DNA from: Gemmatimonadaceae bacterium
GTDB taxonomy: Bacteria; Gemmatimonadota; Gemmatimonadetes; Gemmatimonadales; Gemmatimonadaceae
NCBI GenBank assembly: GCA_025356185.1
Contig: JANXUN010000044.1
Coordinates: 1-5,741, forward strand
Direction: 5' to 3'
DNA length: 5,741 nt
Shown here: in pieces, positions 1 through 5,741 of the stretch
Layout: each line of letters starts with the position of its first letter
Numbering within the stretch: the stretch's first letter is position 1
Translations under genes and position numbers: made by a program
The notes under the pieces: model-generated
Told to the model about the DNA's origin: nothing
What the model saw: the letters and a program-made list of their open reading frames with translations, nothing else
Databases searched by the model: none

Positions 1-910
1 TCTTCGGCCAGGAAGAGGCCCATGTGTCGACGCCGGGCAATCCCTTCGCGGGACGATGTTGCTCGGGCGTGCCAAAATCTCCGATGGCGCCGACGCGCGC
101 GTCTTCCATGCCGCCGCGATTTGGCGCCACCCGATTGTTCACAATCACGTTGGGTTGCAACGCGCGGCATTTGTCGGCGAGCGCCGCGCCAAGCTCACGC
201 GTCCACGTGCTTTCCCACTCGCCATCAAACCACATCACGCCGATATCGCCGTACTGCGTGAGCAACTCTTCAACCTGTGCGTGCAAAAAATCCACATATC
301 TCGTAAACGACGCGCCATGTGTTGGACGTTGCGGCGCCTCCCAATCGCGGCGCGGCAAATAATCGTTGTGGTGCCAATCCATGATGGAGTGGTACCAGCA
401 GGGCACGATGCCGTATCTGCGACATGCATCGCTCACCGCGCGCATCATGTCACGCGAATCGCTCGCACGTGACACATTCCACGCGCCGTGCTTACTCGGC
501 CACAGCGCAAATCCGTCATGATGCTTGGTGGTGATGACGAGATAACGCATCCCCGCGCGTTGCGCCAAACGGGCCATGACATCGGCATCGAATGCGTTGG
601 GTTGCCAACGCGCAAGCAACGACTCGTATTCGTCGACGGGAATCTTGGCGTTGTTGCGAATCCACTCCCCGTAGTTGGTTTTGCCGTGCCACTCGCCGGC
701 GAGGATGGCGTATAATCCCCAGTGCACGAACATGCCAAATCGTGCGTCGCGCCACCACTGCATGCGATCGTCGTGCAGCATTGCGCTGCCATCGGCGGGC
801 GCAAAGCTCGAAAGCCTAGGCAGTGTGGGGAATGCACCGAAGCGGTGCAGGGCGCTCGCGGCCATTGTCGCGCCAGCGCTGGTGCGGAGAAACTCGCGTC
901 GTTGCATCAT
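1..910 (-). CDS. Alpha-L-fucosidase, GH29 family, Tat-exported (3' end cut by window edge)
   Basis: Retaining exo-glycosidase expected to hydrolyse terminal alpha-L-fucose from glycans in the periplasm or outside the cell. I translated it by hand: 303 codons are open from position 910 to the left edge with no stop or frameshift. Residues 1-24 form a twin-arginine signal (QRREFLRT, then an Ala-rich stretch). GH29 hallmarks follow in order: FGMFVHWGLY near residues 58-67, TTKHHDGFALW at 127-137 (the paired His that contacts fucose in the family), WYHSIMDW at 172-179, and GVMWFDGEWE at 224-233. Asp229 is the expected nucleophile. Glu283 in GDFGTPEQ is a possible acid/base residue, but this is tentative because that residue varies within GH29. 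Full-length members run roughly 450-600 residues, so a third or more is missing. The start is the first of two adjacent ATG codons; an in-frame stop lies 11 codons upstream, and I see no clear Shine-Dalgarno. It follows the HEXXH gene by 33 bp on the same strand, so a shared transcript is likely. Family assignment is firm; the substrate linkage is not visible. Confidence 0.93.
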   Translation of the reverse strand, partial: MMQRREFLRTSAGATMAASALHRFGAFPTLPRLSSFAPADGSAMLHDDRMQWWRDARFGMFVHWGLYAILAGEWHGKTNYGEWIRNNAKIPVDEYESLLARWQPNAFDADVMARLAQRAGMRYLVITTKHHDGFALWPSKHGAWNVSRASDSRDMMRAVSDACRRYGIVPCWYHSIMDWHHNDYLPRRDWEAPQRPTHGASFTRYVDFLHAQVEELLTQYGDIGVMWFDGEWESTWTRELGAALADKCRALQPNVIVNNRVAPNRGGMEDARVGAIGDFGTPEQHRPAKGLPGVDTWASSWPK

Positions 911-943
911 GGCATGACTATACGAGCGCGACAGCGTACTTGG

Positions 944-1537
944 TTAGCCCGCGTTGTCCACGTGGTCGATGCGTCGTTGTGCCTCGCGCCAATCGACGGC
1001 TGGAGCGACGTCGTGGTCTTCCAAGGCGAGACTCGCGAGCGCCCGTTCGATCACGGGCGCGCCCAATGCCGCGGGTAGCGCCCGTCCAAAGGCAAGTTCA
1101 GCACGGCGGCACAGACGCTCTTCACGCGGCAAGTCGTCTTCGCCACGTACGACGCCCACGGCATGAACGCGTGCGTGGACGCCCTCGTGTACAATCGACG
1201 ACGCGACTGGCGCGGCGCTTATATCACGCCGATTGAGAAACGTCAGCTCGGTGATGATCGTGCGATCGCTGGGTTGAAACGCACCTCGACACGCGAATCG
1301 TTGGACTCGAATTGCGCGCACGTCGCGTCGCAGGTGCGCCAAGCGCCACGGCTGCACGGACTGAATGAGTTGAAGCGACTCGTTCAGCCGCTCCAACACG
1401 TCGTCGTCGCGAATGTCGGCGCGCGTGTTCACTAACTCGACGGGCACGCCGAGTATGTGGTGATGCGAGATCGTCGCGCGCACTGTTTGTTCCACCGACT
1501 TGCCCGCGAATACCGACGACAGAAACGAGAACACCAT
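944..1537 (-). CDS. Uncharacterised protein with HEXXH zinc-site motif
   Basis: A complete 197-residue protein whose function I do not recognise with certainty. The central sequence SSIVHEGVHARVH holds a canonical HEXXH motif (His117, Glu118, His121), as in zinc metallopeptidases. It is followed by REERLCRRAELAFGRALP (about residues 138-155), where Glu140 or Glu147 could be a third metal ligand. The general pattern, an Arg-rich LRRDVRAIRV segment, then a hydrophobic strand, IVHE-x-VHAR and CRRAELAF, resembles small hypothetical proteins I recall from proteobacteria, but I cannot confirm homology. There is no signal peptide or transmembrane helix, so it is probably cytoplasmic; proteolytic activity is inference from the motif alone. 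The ATG at 1537 has a GGGAG on the coding strand 13 nt upstream, longer than ideal spacing. The stop TAA lies 33 bp before the fucosidase start on the same strand, suggesting a two-gene unit. Upstream lies the palindromic repeat pair. Confidence 0.8.
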   Translation of the reverse strand: MVFSFLSSVFAGKSVEQTVRATISHHHILGVPVELVNTRADIRDDDVLERLNESLQLIQSVQPWRLAHLRRDVRAIRVQRFACRGAFQPSDRTIITELTFLNRRDISAAPVASSIVHEGVHARVHAVGVVRGEDDLPREERLCRRAELAFGRALPAALGAPVIERALASLALEDHDVAPAVDWREAQRRIDHVDNAG

Positions 1538-1599
1538 CAGGGAATGTTAACTCCCGTGCACGTAGCGGCAGCCGGCTTTCTGTGCGCATAACGGCAACG

Positions 1600-1720
1600 A
1601 TACCGGCACCCCGTACCCATTCTTTTCCGTTGGTTCCGGGAATCGTCGCGAACCAAAACAAAACGCGGTTCGAAACGGATCCCGGGAACGAATCGAAAAT
1701 AACGGTTGCGCGTTATCCGT
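1600..1720. repeat. Palindromic repeat element, copy 1
   Basis: First of two direct copies offset by 129 bp. It aligns without gaps to 1729-1849, with 100 of 121 positions identical by hand count. The copy is itself an imperfect inverted repeat: 1615-1644 pairs with 1678-1707 (22 of 30 positions complementary), and an inner hairpin pairs CGAACC (1649-1654) with GGTTCG (1667-1672) around a 12-nt loop. The left arm contains ATTCTTTTCCGTTGGTTCC. No encoded protein or target-site duplication is evident. It resembles REP/BIME-type or MITE-like intergenic elements in form; the family is not identified. Confidence 0.8.
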
Positions 1721-1728
1721 TCAAAGCC

Positions 1729-1849
1729 ATACCGGCACCCCGTAACCATTCTTTTCCGTTGGTTCCAGGGACCGTAGTGAACCCGACCCAAACGCGGTTC
1801 GAATCCGATCCCAGGAACGAATGGAAAAGAACGGTTTACCGCTACCTGT
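1729..1849. repeat. Palindromic repeat element, copy 2
   Basis: Second direct copy, with the better preserved palindrome: 1744-1773 pairs with 1807-1836 at 25 of 30 positions, around a 33-nt centre that holds an inner hairpin (GAACC at 1779-1783 with GGTTC at 1796-1800). Similarity to copy 1 runs up to the base before the DUF5916 stop codon (1850-1852). In the RNA of the upstream gene it would form a long stem-loop right after the stop. No T-run follows the stem in that direction, so a classical intrinsic terminator is unlikely; protection of the mRNA 3' end or partial attenuation are possibilities. These roles are inference. Confidence 0.8.
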
Positions 1850-4618
1850 TTACCTCGCCAACCACCAACTGGCTTTCACGAGAAATACGTTGTCCGGCTT
1901 CGCGGCGAACAGTGCCGTGCGGTCGCGGCCAAAGTCAAAGTCGCCCACAGCGTCCTGACCGCTTCGCTGCTGCGTCCACACGAAATACAGCGTCGAGCCG
2001 GGACGATACTCCCAGCGGAACACCGCGCTTCCGCGCAGCGAGCGCAAATTGAAATCCGGGTTCGTCAGCACGAATGGTGCAGCCGCCCCAGTGCCGTCTG
2101 GATCGATCGTGTACGACGCAACGCGCCCCTTGGAATCGGTCGTTGGGCGAATGGTGCCACGATCAACGCCGTACACGGCAACCGTATTGGAGCGGGGCGC
2201 GACAAACTCTTTGAACTGATCGTAGCGACCGCTGGCGATGAAGGGTTGCACGTACAGCTCGAGCGTCACGCGTGGCGTAAACGTCACGTTGAGTCGTGTG
2301 TCGAGCCCCAACTGTTGCTGCGTAATCGTCGACACGATGTAGCGTGATCCGCCAAACGTTGTGGCCGTCGGATCTGCGACCGCGCGCACGTACTGGCGCG
2401 AATCGGCCGAGTGACTGATTGACGGGCCAAACGTGAAGTAGGTGCGCGTCGACGGCTGCACGGTGGCATGCACGCTCAGGCTCGTGCGTGTCGTGCCGTC
2501 TTCTGACTGTCTCAGCTGCGGACTCACGTTCAGCTGCCACTGCTTGCGTGAATCGGACGACAGGTTCATCGAGTAAAAGTTGCTGCTCATCGATCGCACC
2601 GACGGGCCGCCGCGCAACAAGCGATCGTCGATCAGGTTGCCCATGTTGTGAATAACAAACGCATTGATGCCCCAAAACTGAGGTGCACCATAACCGAGGT
2701 ATGCGTGAAGGTCTGTATTGTTTGTGACGTCGCCTTCAAAGTTGTGCTGCAACTGGCCGCCCGCAATTAAGAACAGCTGCTGATACCACGACGAAGGCTT
2801 GGTGAACAAACGCAAAAGATTGGCATTATTCCAGACGTAGTCGGCGCTCTGCAAAAACGAATAGTCGTTCGTTTCAAAGCCGGGGTTACGCAGATTGACC
2901 GCCGATTCCCACTGCCAATCGCCCGCTTCCTTTGAAACGCGCGCGTACGCACCGTAGCCGCGCATAATCGTTTCAGTGCTATCCAATCGCGTGCCGAAAA
3001 ATCCCGTCGATCCAATCTCGCGATCCGGACGCTGATACAGATGCGTGTTGGATCGCTGCTTGGCGGAAATCACGCGCGCGTCACCTTCAATCATTGACGC
3101 CGCCGCGCTACCCATGAACGAATACACGCGATCCTTCCACTGATAGCGCCAATCGATGCCGACAAGATCGGCGCGCCTCGTCAACCGTGGCACAAACGCG
3201 GCGTCAAGACTGCGCTCCACACTCGTGACGATCGCGCCGATCACCAAGTCGCCGCGCTTGTAATCCTTCTTGACGCGCCCGACGAAATAGTTCGCGAGTG
3301 GTTCGACCTCTTGATGCGAACGCGCGCCCGACGCCAGCGAAATATCAGCCGACGTTTTTCCGGAAACCGCATCAAGCACACCGATCGTGTAACCCGACGA
3401 TGTACGCCCCGTGATCTTGGCCGCACCAAGAATCGGGCTCGCTTGCGGCACGTCGGCGTACGCACCGTTCGCGTATGCCAAGTCTGCGCCAGTTGGTGCG
3501 CGACCAACCCGTCGTGAGTAAAACGCCTGCAAATTCGACACGTTGCTGCAAAAGTGGCAATTGAACGCGCCGAAATCGAACACACCCGAACTCGACACAA
3601 AAAACGGTCGACGTTCTTCGAAAAAGTTTTCAAACGCGGACAAATTCACGACGGCGGGATCGGCCTCGACCTGTCCAAAATCGGGATTCACCGTCGCGTC
3701 GAGCGTGAGATTGGGCGTCAGCAAGTACTTGAGATCAACGCCTGCGCGAATCTGACCGTGCGTGCCGGCATGAAATGGGTCGCGTGCGTCGGCCTGCACG
3801 CGCGACGCTTGACTCGCAACATACGGCAGCAACTCGAGATTGCGCGTGGTGTGCGCGATGCGAAGTCCTTCCAAGTGACCGAATCGCGCGGGTCCGCCGT
3901 TTTCCGTACGCGTCCACATGGACCACTGATCGGTTTCCTGACGACGCTTGAGGTAGCGGCGAATCTGTAATCCCCACGTCTGCAAGGAGTCGCGTGAAAA
4001 GCGCAATTGACTGAAGGGAATGCGCATTTCGACGCTCCAACCGGTCGCGTCCATGCTGGTTTTCGCTTCCCAGACAGGATCCCACCCGCTGTCGCAACAG
4101 GAGTTGCCTACGCCAAGCATATCGGTGCGGGAGCCCGACGGGTTCACCTGAAAATACGCGCGCCCTAAATGATCGTGAAATCCATCGATTACGACCTCGA
4201 AATAGTCCGAGTTGAAAAACGCATCGCGACGGACCACCGTAGACGTGATTCCGGCCGGACCCTGACTGTCGGTCAGACGCGCGCCCACATACAGCGCGTC
4301 GTCGTCGAACAGAAAGCGGACTTCTGTGCGCTCGGTGGCGGGAGCGTCGTGATCGGGGTCGTACTGCTTGAAATCAGATACCGGCGTGGCCTGCTTCCAC
4401 GCGTCCTCGTCCAAGCGTCCGTCTAGGGTGACCGGACCGCGCTTAGCGACGGCGATCGCCGACGGCGTCGCGATCGCGTGGCCGTGCGCTGCCACGGCGC
4501 CTACAGCGACCGGGGTGGCGGCGACTTGAGCGGACAAAACCGAGACCACGCCGATCGCAGCGAACGCGGCGACAGCGGCGTATCTCATCAGTAGCGAGCG
4601 AAGAGAATCCTCGGTCAT
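1850..4618 (-). CDS. Exported outer-membrane protein with CBM9-like domain and DUF5916 beta-barrel
   Basis: A complete 922-residue protein of the family that couples an N-terminal carbohydrate-binding-family-9-like domain to a C-terminal DUF5916 domain predicted to be an outer-membrane beta-barrel. Its molecular role is not established; glycan binding or uptake is the usual guess. A hydrophobic signal segment covers about residues 11-33. The CBM9-like domain spans roughly 55-255 (VTLDGRLDEDAW, ALYVGARLTDS, WDPVWEAKT, GWSVEMRIPFSQLRF). The DUF5916 hallmark lies at about 309-350: NPDFGQVEADPAVVNL, then FFEERRPFF and GVFDFG, followed by FYSRRVGRAP. The remainder alternates short aromatic-bounded strands and polar turns and ends in VFLVKASWWLAR, as expected for a last barrel strand. 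The only four cysteines are two close pairs, Cys174-Cys175 and Cys354/Cys357. The ATG at 4618 is taken as start, but Met11 (MRYAAVAAF) gives a more compact signal peptide and is a fair alternative; neither has a clear Shine-Dalgarno. It is divergent from the gene at 4810, and its stop abuts repeat copy 2. Confidence 0.92.
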   Translation of the reverse strand: MTEDSLRSLLMRYAAVAAFAAIGVVSVLSAQVAATPVAVGAVAAHGHAIATPSAIAVAKRGPVTLDGRLDEDAWKQATPVSDFKQYDPDHDAPATERTEVRFLFDDDALYVGARLTDSQGPAGITSTVVRRDAFFNSDYFEVVIDGFHDHLGRAYFQVNPSGSRTDMLGVGNSCCDSGWDPVWEAKTSMDATGWSVEMRIPFSQLRFSRDSLQTWGLQIRRYLKRRQETDQWSMWTRTENGGPARFGHLEGLRIAHTTRNLELLPYVASQASRVQADARDPFHAGTHGQIRAGVDLKYLLTPNLTLDATVNPDFGQVEADPAVVNLSAFENFFEERRPFFVSSSGVFDFGAFNCHFCSNVSNLQAFYSRRVGRAPTGADLAYANGAYADVPQASPILGAAKITGRTSSGYTIGVLDAVSGKTSADISLASGARSHQEVEPLANYFVGRVKKDYKRGDLVIGAIVTSVERSLDAAFVPRLTRRADLVGIDWRYQWKDRVYSFMGSAAASMIEGDARVISAKQRSNTHLYQRPDREIGSTGFFGTRLDSTETIMRGYGAYARVSKEAGDWQWESAVNLRNPGFETNDYSFLQSADYVWNNANLLRLFTKPSSWYQQLFLIAGGQLQHNFEGDVTNNTDLHAYLGYGAPQFWGINAFVIHNMGNLIDDRLLRGGPSVRSMSSNFYSMNLSSDSRKQWQLNVSPQLRQSEDGTTRTSLSVHATVQPSTRTYFTFGPSISHSADSRQYVRAVADPTATTFGGSRYIVSTITQQQLGLDTRLNVTFTPRVTLELYVQPFIASGRYDQFKEFVAPRSNTVAVYGVDRGTIRPTTDSKGRVASYTIDPDGTGAAAPFVLTNPDFNLRSLRGSAVFRWEYRPGSTLYFVWTQQRSGQDAVGDFDFGRDRTALFAAKPDNVFLVKASWWLAR

Positions 4619-4737
4619 GGCTTAAGCTTATTGCGGGTTCTCGGGGTGTCGCCGTATCGGGGACAGACGGTCCCAGGGCGTGTCCAGTGGGAGCACTGCA
4701 ACACGCGGGGTCGTCATCGCCCGATTGCTCGTTCGGA

Positions 4738-4750
4738 TCACGTCCCGTGA
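4738..4750. promoter_or_regulatory. Perfect 13-bp inverted repeat, candidate operator
   Basis: TCACG-TCC-CGTGA is a perfect inverted repeat with a 3-nt centre, in the divergent intergenic region. It lies immediately upstream of the candidate -35 of the rightward gene and about 120 bp from the start of the leftward one. That position suits a regulator binding site serving one or both genes. Arms of 5 bp occur by chance fairly often, no regulator gene is in view, and the match to a CRP/FNR site is poor because the spacing is 3 rather than 6. Confidence 0.25.
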
Positions 4751-4751
4751 A

Positions 4752-4780
4752 TTGCGTTTTTGCTGGCGTTTCTCGACAAT
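4752..4780 (+). promoter_or_regulatory. Weak sigma70-like promoter for the gene at 4810
   Basis: TTGCGT (4752-4757), a 17-nt spacer and GACAAT (4775-4780) match the -35/-10 consensus at 3 and 4 of 6 positions. Transcription would begin near 4787, after the in-frame ATG at 4783, which would favour the ATG at 4810 as the true start with a leader of about 23 nt. The spacing is ideal but the boxes are weak. A second small inverted repeat, GGGAC/GTCCC (4660-4674), lies nearer the leftward gene; I found no convincing promoter for that gene. Confidence 0.3.
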
Positions 4781-4809
4781 TCATGGGTCTCTCCCACCTC
4801 TGCCGATCT

Positions 4810-5741
4810 ATGGCTTCTTTCCGTTCCGTTCGACGTTCCCTCGGCGTTGCTGCGCTGACACCTATCGCTCTGTCCAGCGTCGCGCGCGCCCAAGCGGCGG
4901 CCTCGGCGACGACTCAGCCGCCCGCAGCCGCGGCGACCAAGCCAACGCTCTCGCCGGCCGAAATTCGGAAGCTCGCCCAGACGCAGCTGGCGATTTCGGT
5001 CGCCCACGACACGCTCGATCATCGATTGGCAGCGGTGAAGAACAAAAAGATTGAAGCCCAGTCTGCCGAACGCGACCAGCTGCAGACGCAGCTGGCTGAC
5101 ATCCTGAAAAAGAATGGCTTCACTGAGGCGCAGTTTCAGCAGCAGCGCTTCTTAGTGTCTACCAACCTGGAAATGCGCGGGCAGTTCGATAAGGTCATGT
5201 CCGAACTCACTGGGCAGCCGCTTCCCGGGCTCGCGCCCGCGCCGGCCCCTGTTGCTGCGCGACCAGCGCAGCCGGCGATCGCGATTCCTGCTGGCGCCGC
5301 TGGCGTGCACATCGGTCATGTCGCCGTAAAGTTTTTTACGACGCCAGATAGCGCGGGGTTGTTGCCGGTGGCGTTCACCGAAGCGCGCGTCGCGATTCAA
5401 CACGCGGGCTTTGCTGCGCGACCCAACACGTCGTTAGCGCAGATGCAGCTGCACGCGGGACACATTATTAATGCGCTCGATCCAACGATCGTCGCTGCTG
5501 GGCCGGGTAAAGGATTCGGCGTGAAGAAGGCCGCCAACTTCATTGCCACGCATATCGAGCTCGCCGCAAAGGCTGATGGTGCGTCAAAAAACATTCAGAC
5601 TCATGCCGCGCACATGGCGATGGCCGCGCGAAGCACCGTTGCGCGCAGCGATCAGATTATCGCGTTAGCGCAGCAAGTGCAGATAGCGACCGATCAGGCG
5701 GCGGCAGCGAAGCTGGTCGGACAGATCCAGTCGTTGTGCAA
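4810..5741 (+). CDS. Exported helical protein with His-rich duplicated domain, function unknown (3' end cut by window edge)
   Basis: Open from 4810 to the right edge: 310 complete codons plus two bases, with no stop. I do not recognise a characterised family. Residues 1-28 look like a Sec signal peptide (basic MASFRSVRRS, hydrophobic core, cleavage after SSVARA). Residues 47-135 are charged and helical (LSPAEIRKLAQTQLAIS ... LKKNGFTEAQF ... MRGQFDKVMSEL) and loosely recall DUF4168-type periplasmic helical domains; this is a resemblance only. A Pro/Ala linker covers about 136-164. The C-terminal part, from 165 on, is helical and rich in spaced histidines: H167xxH170, H198, H215xxH218, H248, H265xxH268, with His198/215/218 repeated exactly 50 residues later. 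It also contains ALDPT and GPGKGFGVKKAA. There is no CXXCH haem motif. Periplasmic metal or ligand binding is possible but unproven. An in-frame ATG at 4783 would add nine residues; 4810 is preferred for its better signal peptide and the candidate promoter. Neither start has a Shine-Dalgarno. The gene is divergent from the DUF5916 gene. Confidence 0.85.
   Translation, partial: MASFRSVRRSLGVAALTPIALSSVARAQAAASATTQPPAAAATKPTLSPAEIRKLAQTQLAISVAHDTLDHRLAAVKNKKIEAQSAERDQLQTQLADILKKNGFTEAQFQQQRFLVSTNLEMRGQFDKVMSELTGQPLPGLAPAPAPVAARPAQPAIAIPAGAAGVHIGHVAVKFFTTPDSAGLLPVAFTEARVAIQHAGFAARPNTSLAQMQLHAGHIINALDPTIVAAGPGKGFGVKKAANFIATHIELAAKADGASKNIQTHAAHMAMAARSTVARSDQIIALAQQVQIATDQAAAAKLVGQIQSLC

Larger units (their letters stand above)
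1538..1849. other. Non-coding gap containing two palindromic repeat copies
   Basis: This 312-bp stretch separates the stop of the DUF5916 gene from the start of the HEXXH gene. About 240 bp of it is the two repeat copies listed separately. The remaining ~60 bp (1538-1599) leads into the HEXXH gene; I found no convincing -35/-10 pair there, so that gene either uses a promoter I cannot recognise or depends on read-through. Open frames across the gap on both strands arise from the repeats and carry no protein-like features. Confidence 0.8.

Noticed and set aside
445..837. 130-codon minus-strand open frame inside the fucosidase
   Set aside because: A shifted frame of the GH29 gene, which has its family motifs in another frame over the same bases.
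1537..1791. 84-codon minus-strand open frame in the repeat region
   Set aside because: Also a translation of the palindromic repeats; Arg-rich, without domain features or initiation signal.
1793..1806. GCGGTTCGAATCC resembling a tRNA T-arm
   Set aside because: The flanking stem would pair only about three bases and there is no acceptor, D or anticodon arm; in copy 1 the similarity is reduced. It is the centre of the palindromic repeat, not a tRNA.
1744..1836. Intrinsic terminator for the DUF5916 gene
   Set aside because: The stem is strong, but no T-run follows in the transcript direction, so a standard Rho-independent terminator is not supported.
1600..1849. CRISPR array
   Set aside because: Only two units, each ~121 bp and palindromic, nearly contiguous and without unique spacers.
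1582..2052. 156-codon plus-strand open frame across the repeats into the 3' end of the DUF5916 gene
   Set aside because: Its repeated phrases (HSFPLVPG ... TRFE) come from translating the two DNA repeat copies, and the rest is antisense to a well-supported gene.
3554..3970. 138-codon plus-strand open frame antisense to the DUF5916 gene
   Set aside because: Arises from GC-rich codon bias on the opposite strand; no recognisable protein character.
4443..4784. 113-codon minus-strand open frame spanning the DUF5916 start
   Set aside because: Overlaps the signal peptide region in another frame; Arg-rich, low complexity and no motif.
5152..5594. Two minus-strand open frames opposite the rightward gene
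   Set aside because: Both lie fully antisense to a continuous frame with signal peptide and internal protein repeats.

Overview
The window comes from a GC-rich bacterial chromosome with a Gram-negative cell envelope. It encodes an outer-membrane barrel of the CBM9-like/DUF5916 type, a Tat-exported glycosidase and a signal-peptide-bearing protein. This mix, together with the protein style (Ala/Arg-rich, LDGRLDEDAW and NPDFGQVEADP motifs), suggests Gemmatimonadota or a neighbouring soil phylum. That placement is inference; the window has no rRNA or marker gene to settle it.

Layout, left to right. (1) Positions 1-910, minus strand: the N-terminal 303 residues of a GH29-type alpha-L-fucosidase with a twin-arginine signal; its C-terminus lies beyond the left edge. 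(2) 944-1537, minus strand: a 197-residue protein of unknown function with an HEXXH zinc-site motif, 33 bp upstream of the fucosidase gene and probably co-transcribed with it. (3) 1538-1849: a 312-bp non-coding gap, mostly filled by two direct copies (about 83% identical) of a ~121-bp element. Each copy is itself a long imperfect palindrome, and the second ends next to the stop codon of the following gene. (4) 1850-4618, minus strand: a 922-residue secreted protein with an N-terminal CBM9-like domain and a DUF5916 outer-membrane beta-barrel. (5) 4619-4809: a divergent intergenic region with a perfect 13-bp inverted repeat and a weak sigma70-like promoter facing right. (6) 4810 to the right edge, plus strand: the first 310 residues of an exported helical protein with a histidine-rich C-terminal half built on an internal duplication.

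How the genes may work together is only loosely supported. The fucosidase would remove alpha-linked fucose from glycans in the periplasm. The DUF5916 protein could bind or transport a carbohydrate at the outer membrane, but the repeat-filled gap makes co-transcription with the downstream pair uncertain. I see no CRISPR array, tRNA, rRNA, transposase or recognisable defence system. The least explained items are the palindromic repeat pair and the histidine-patterned exported protein.
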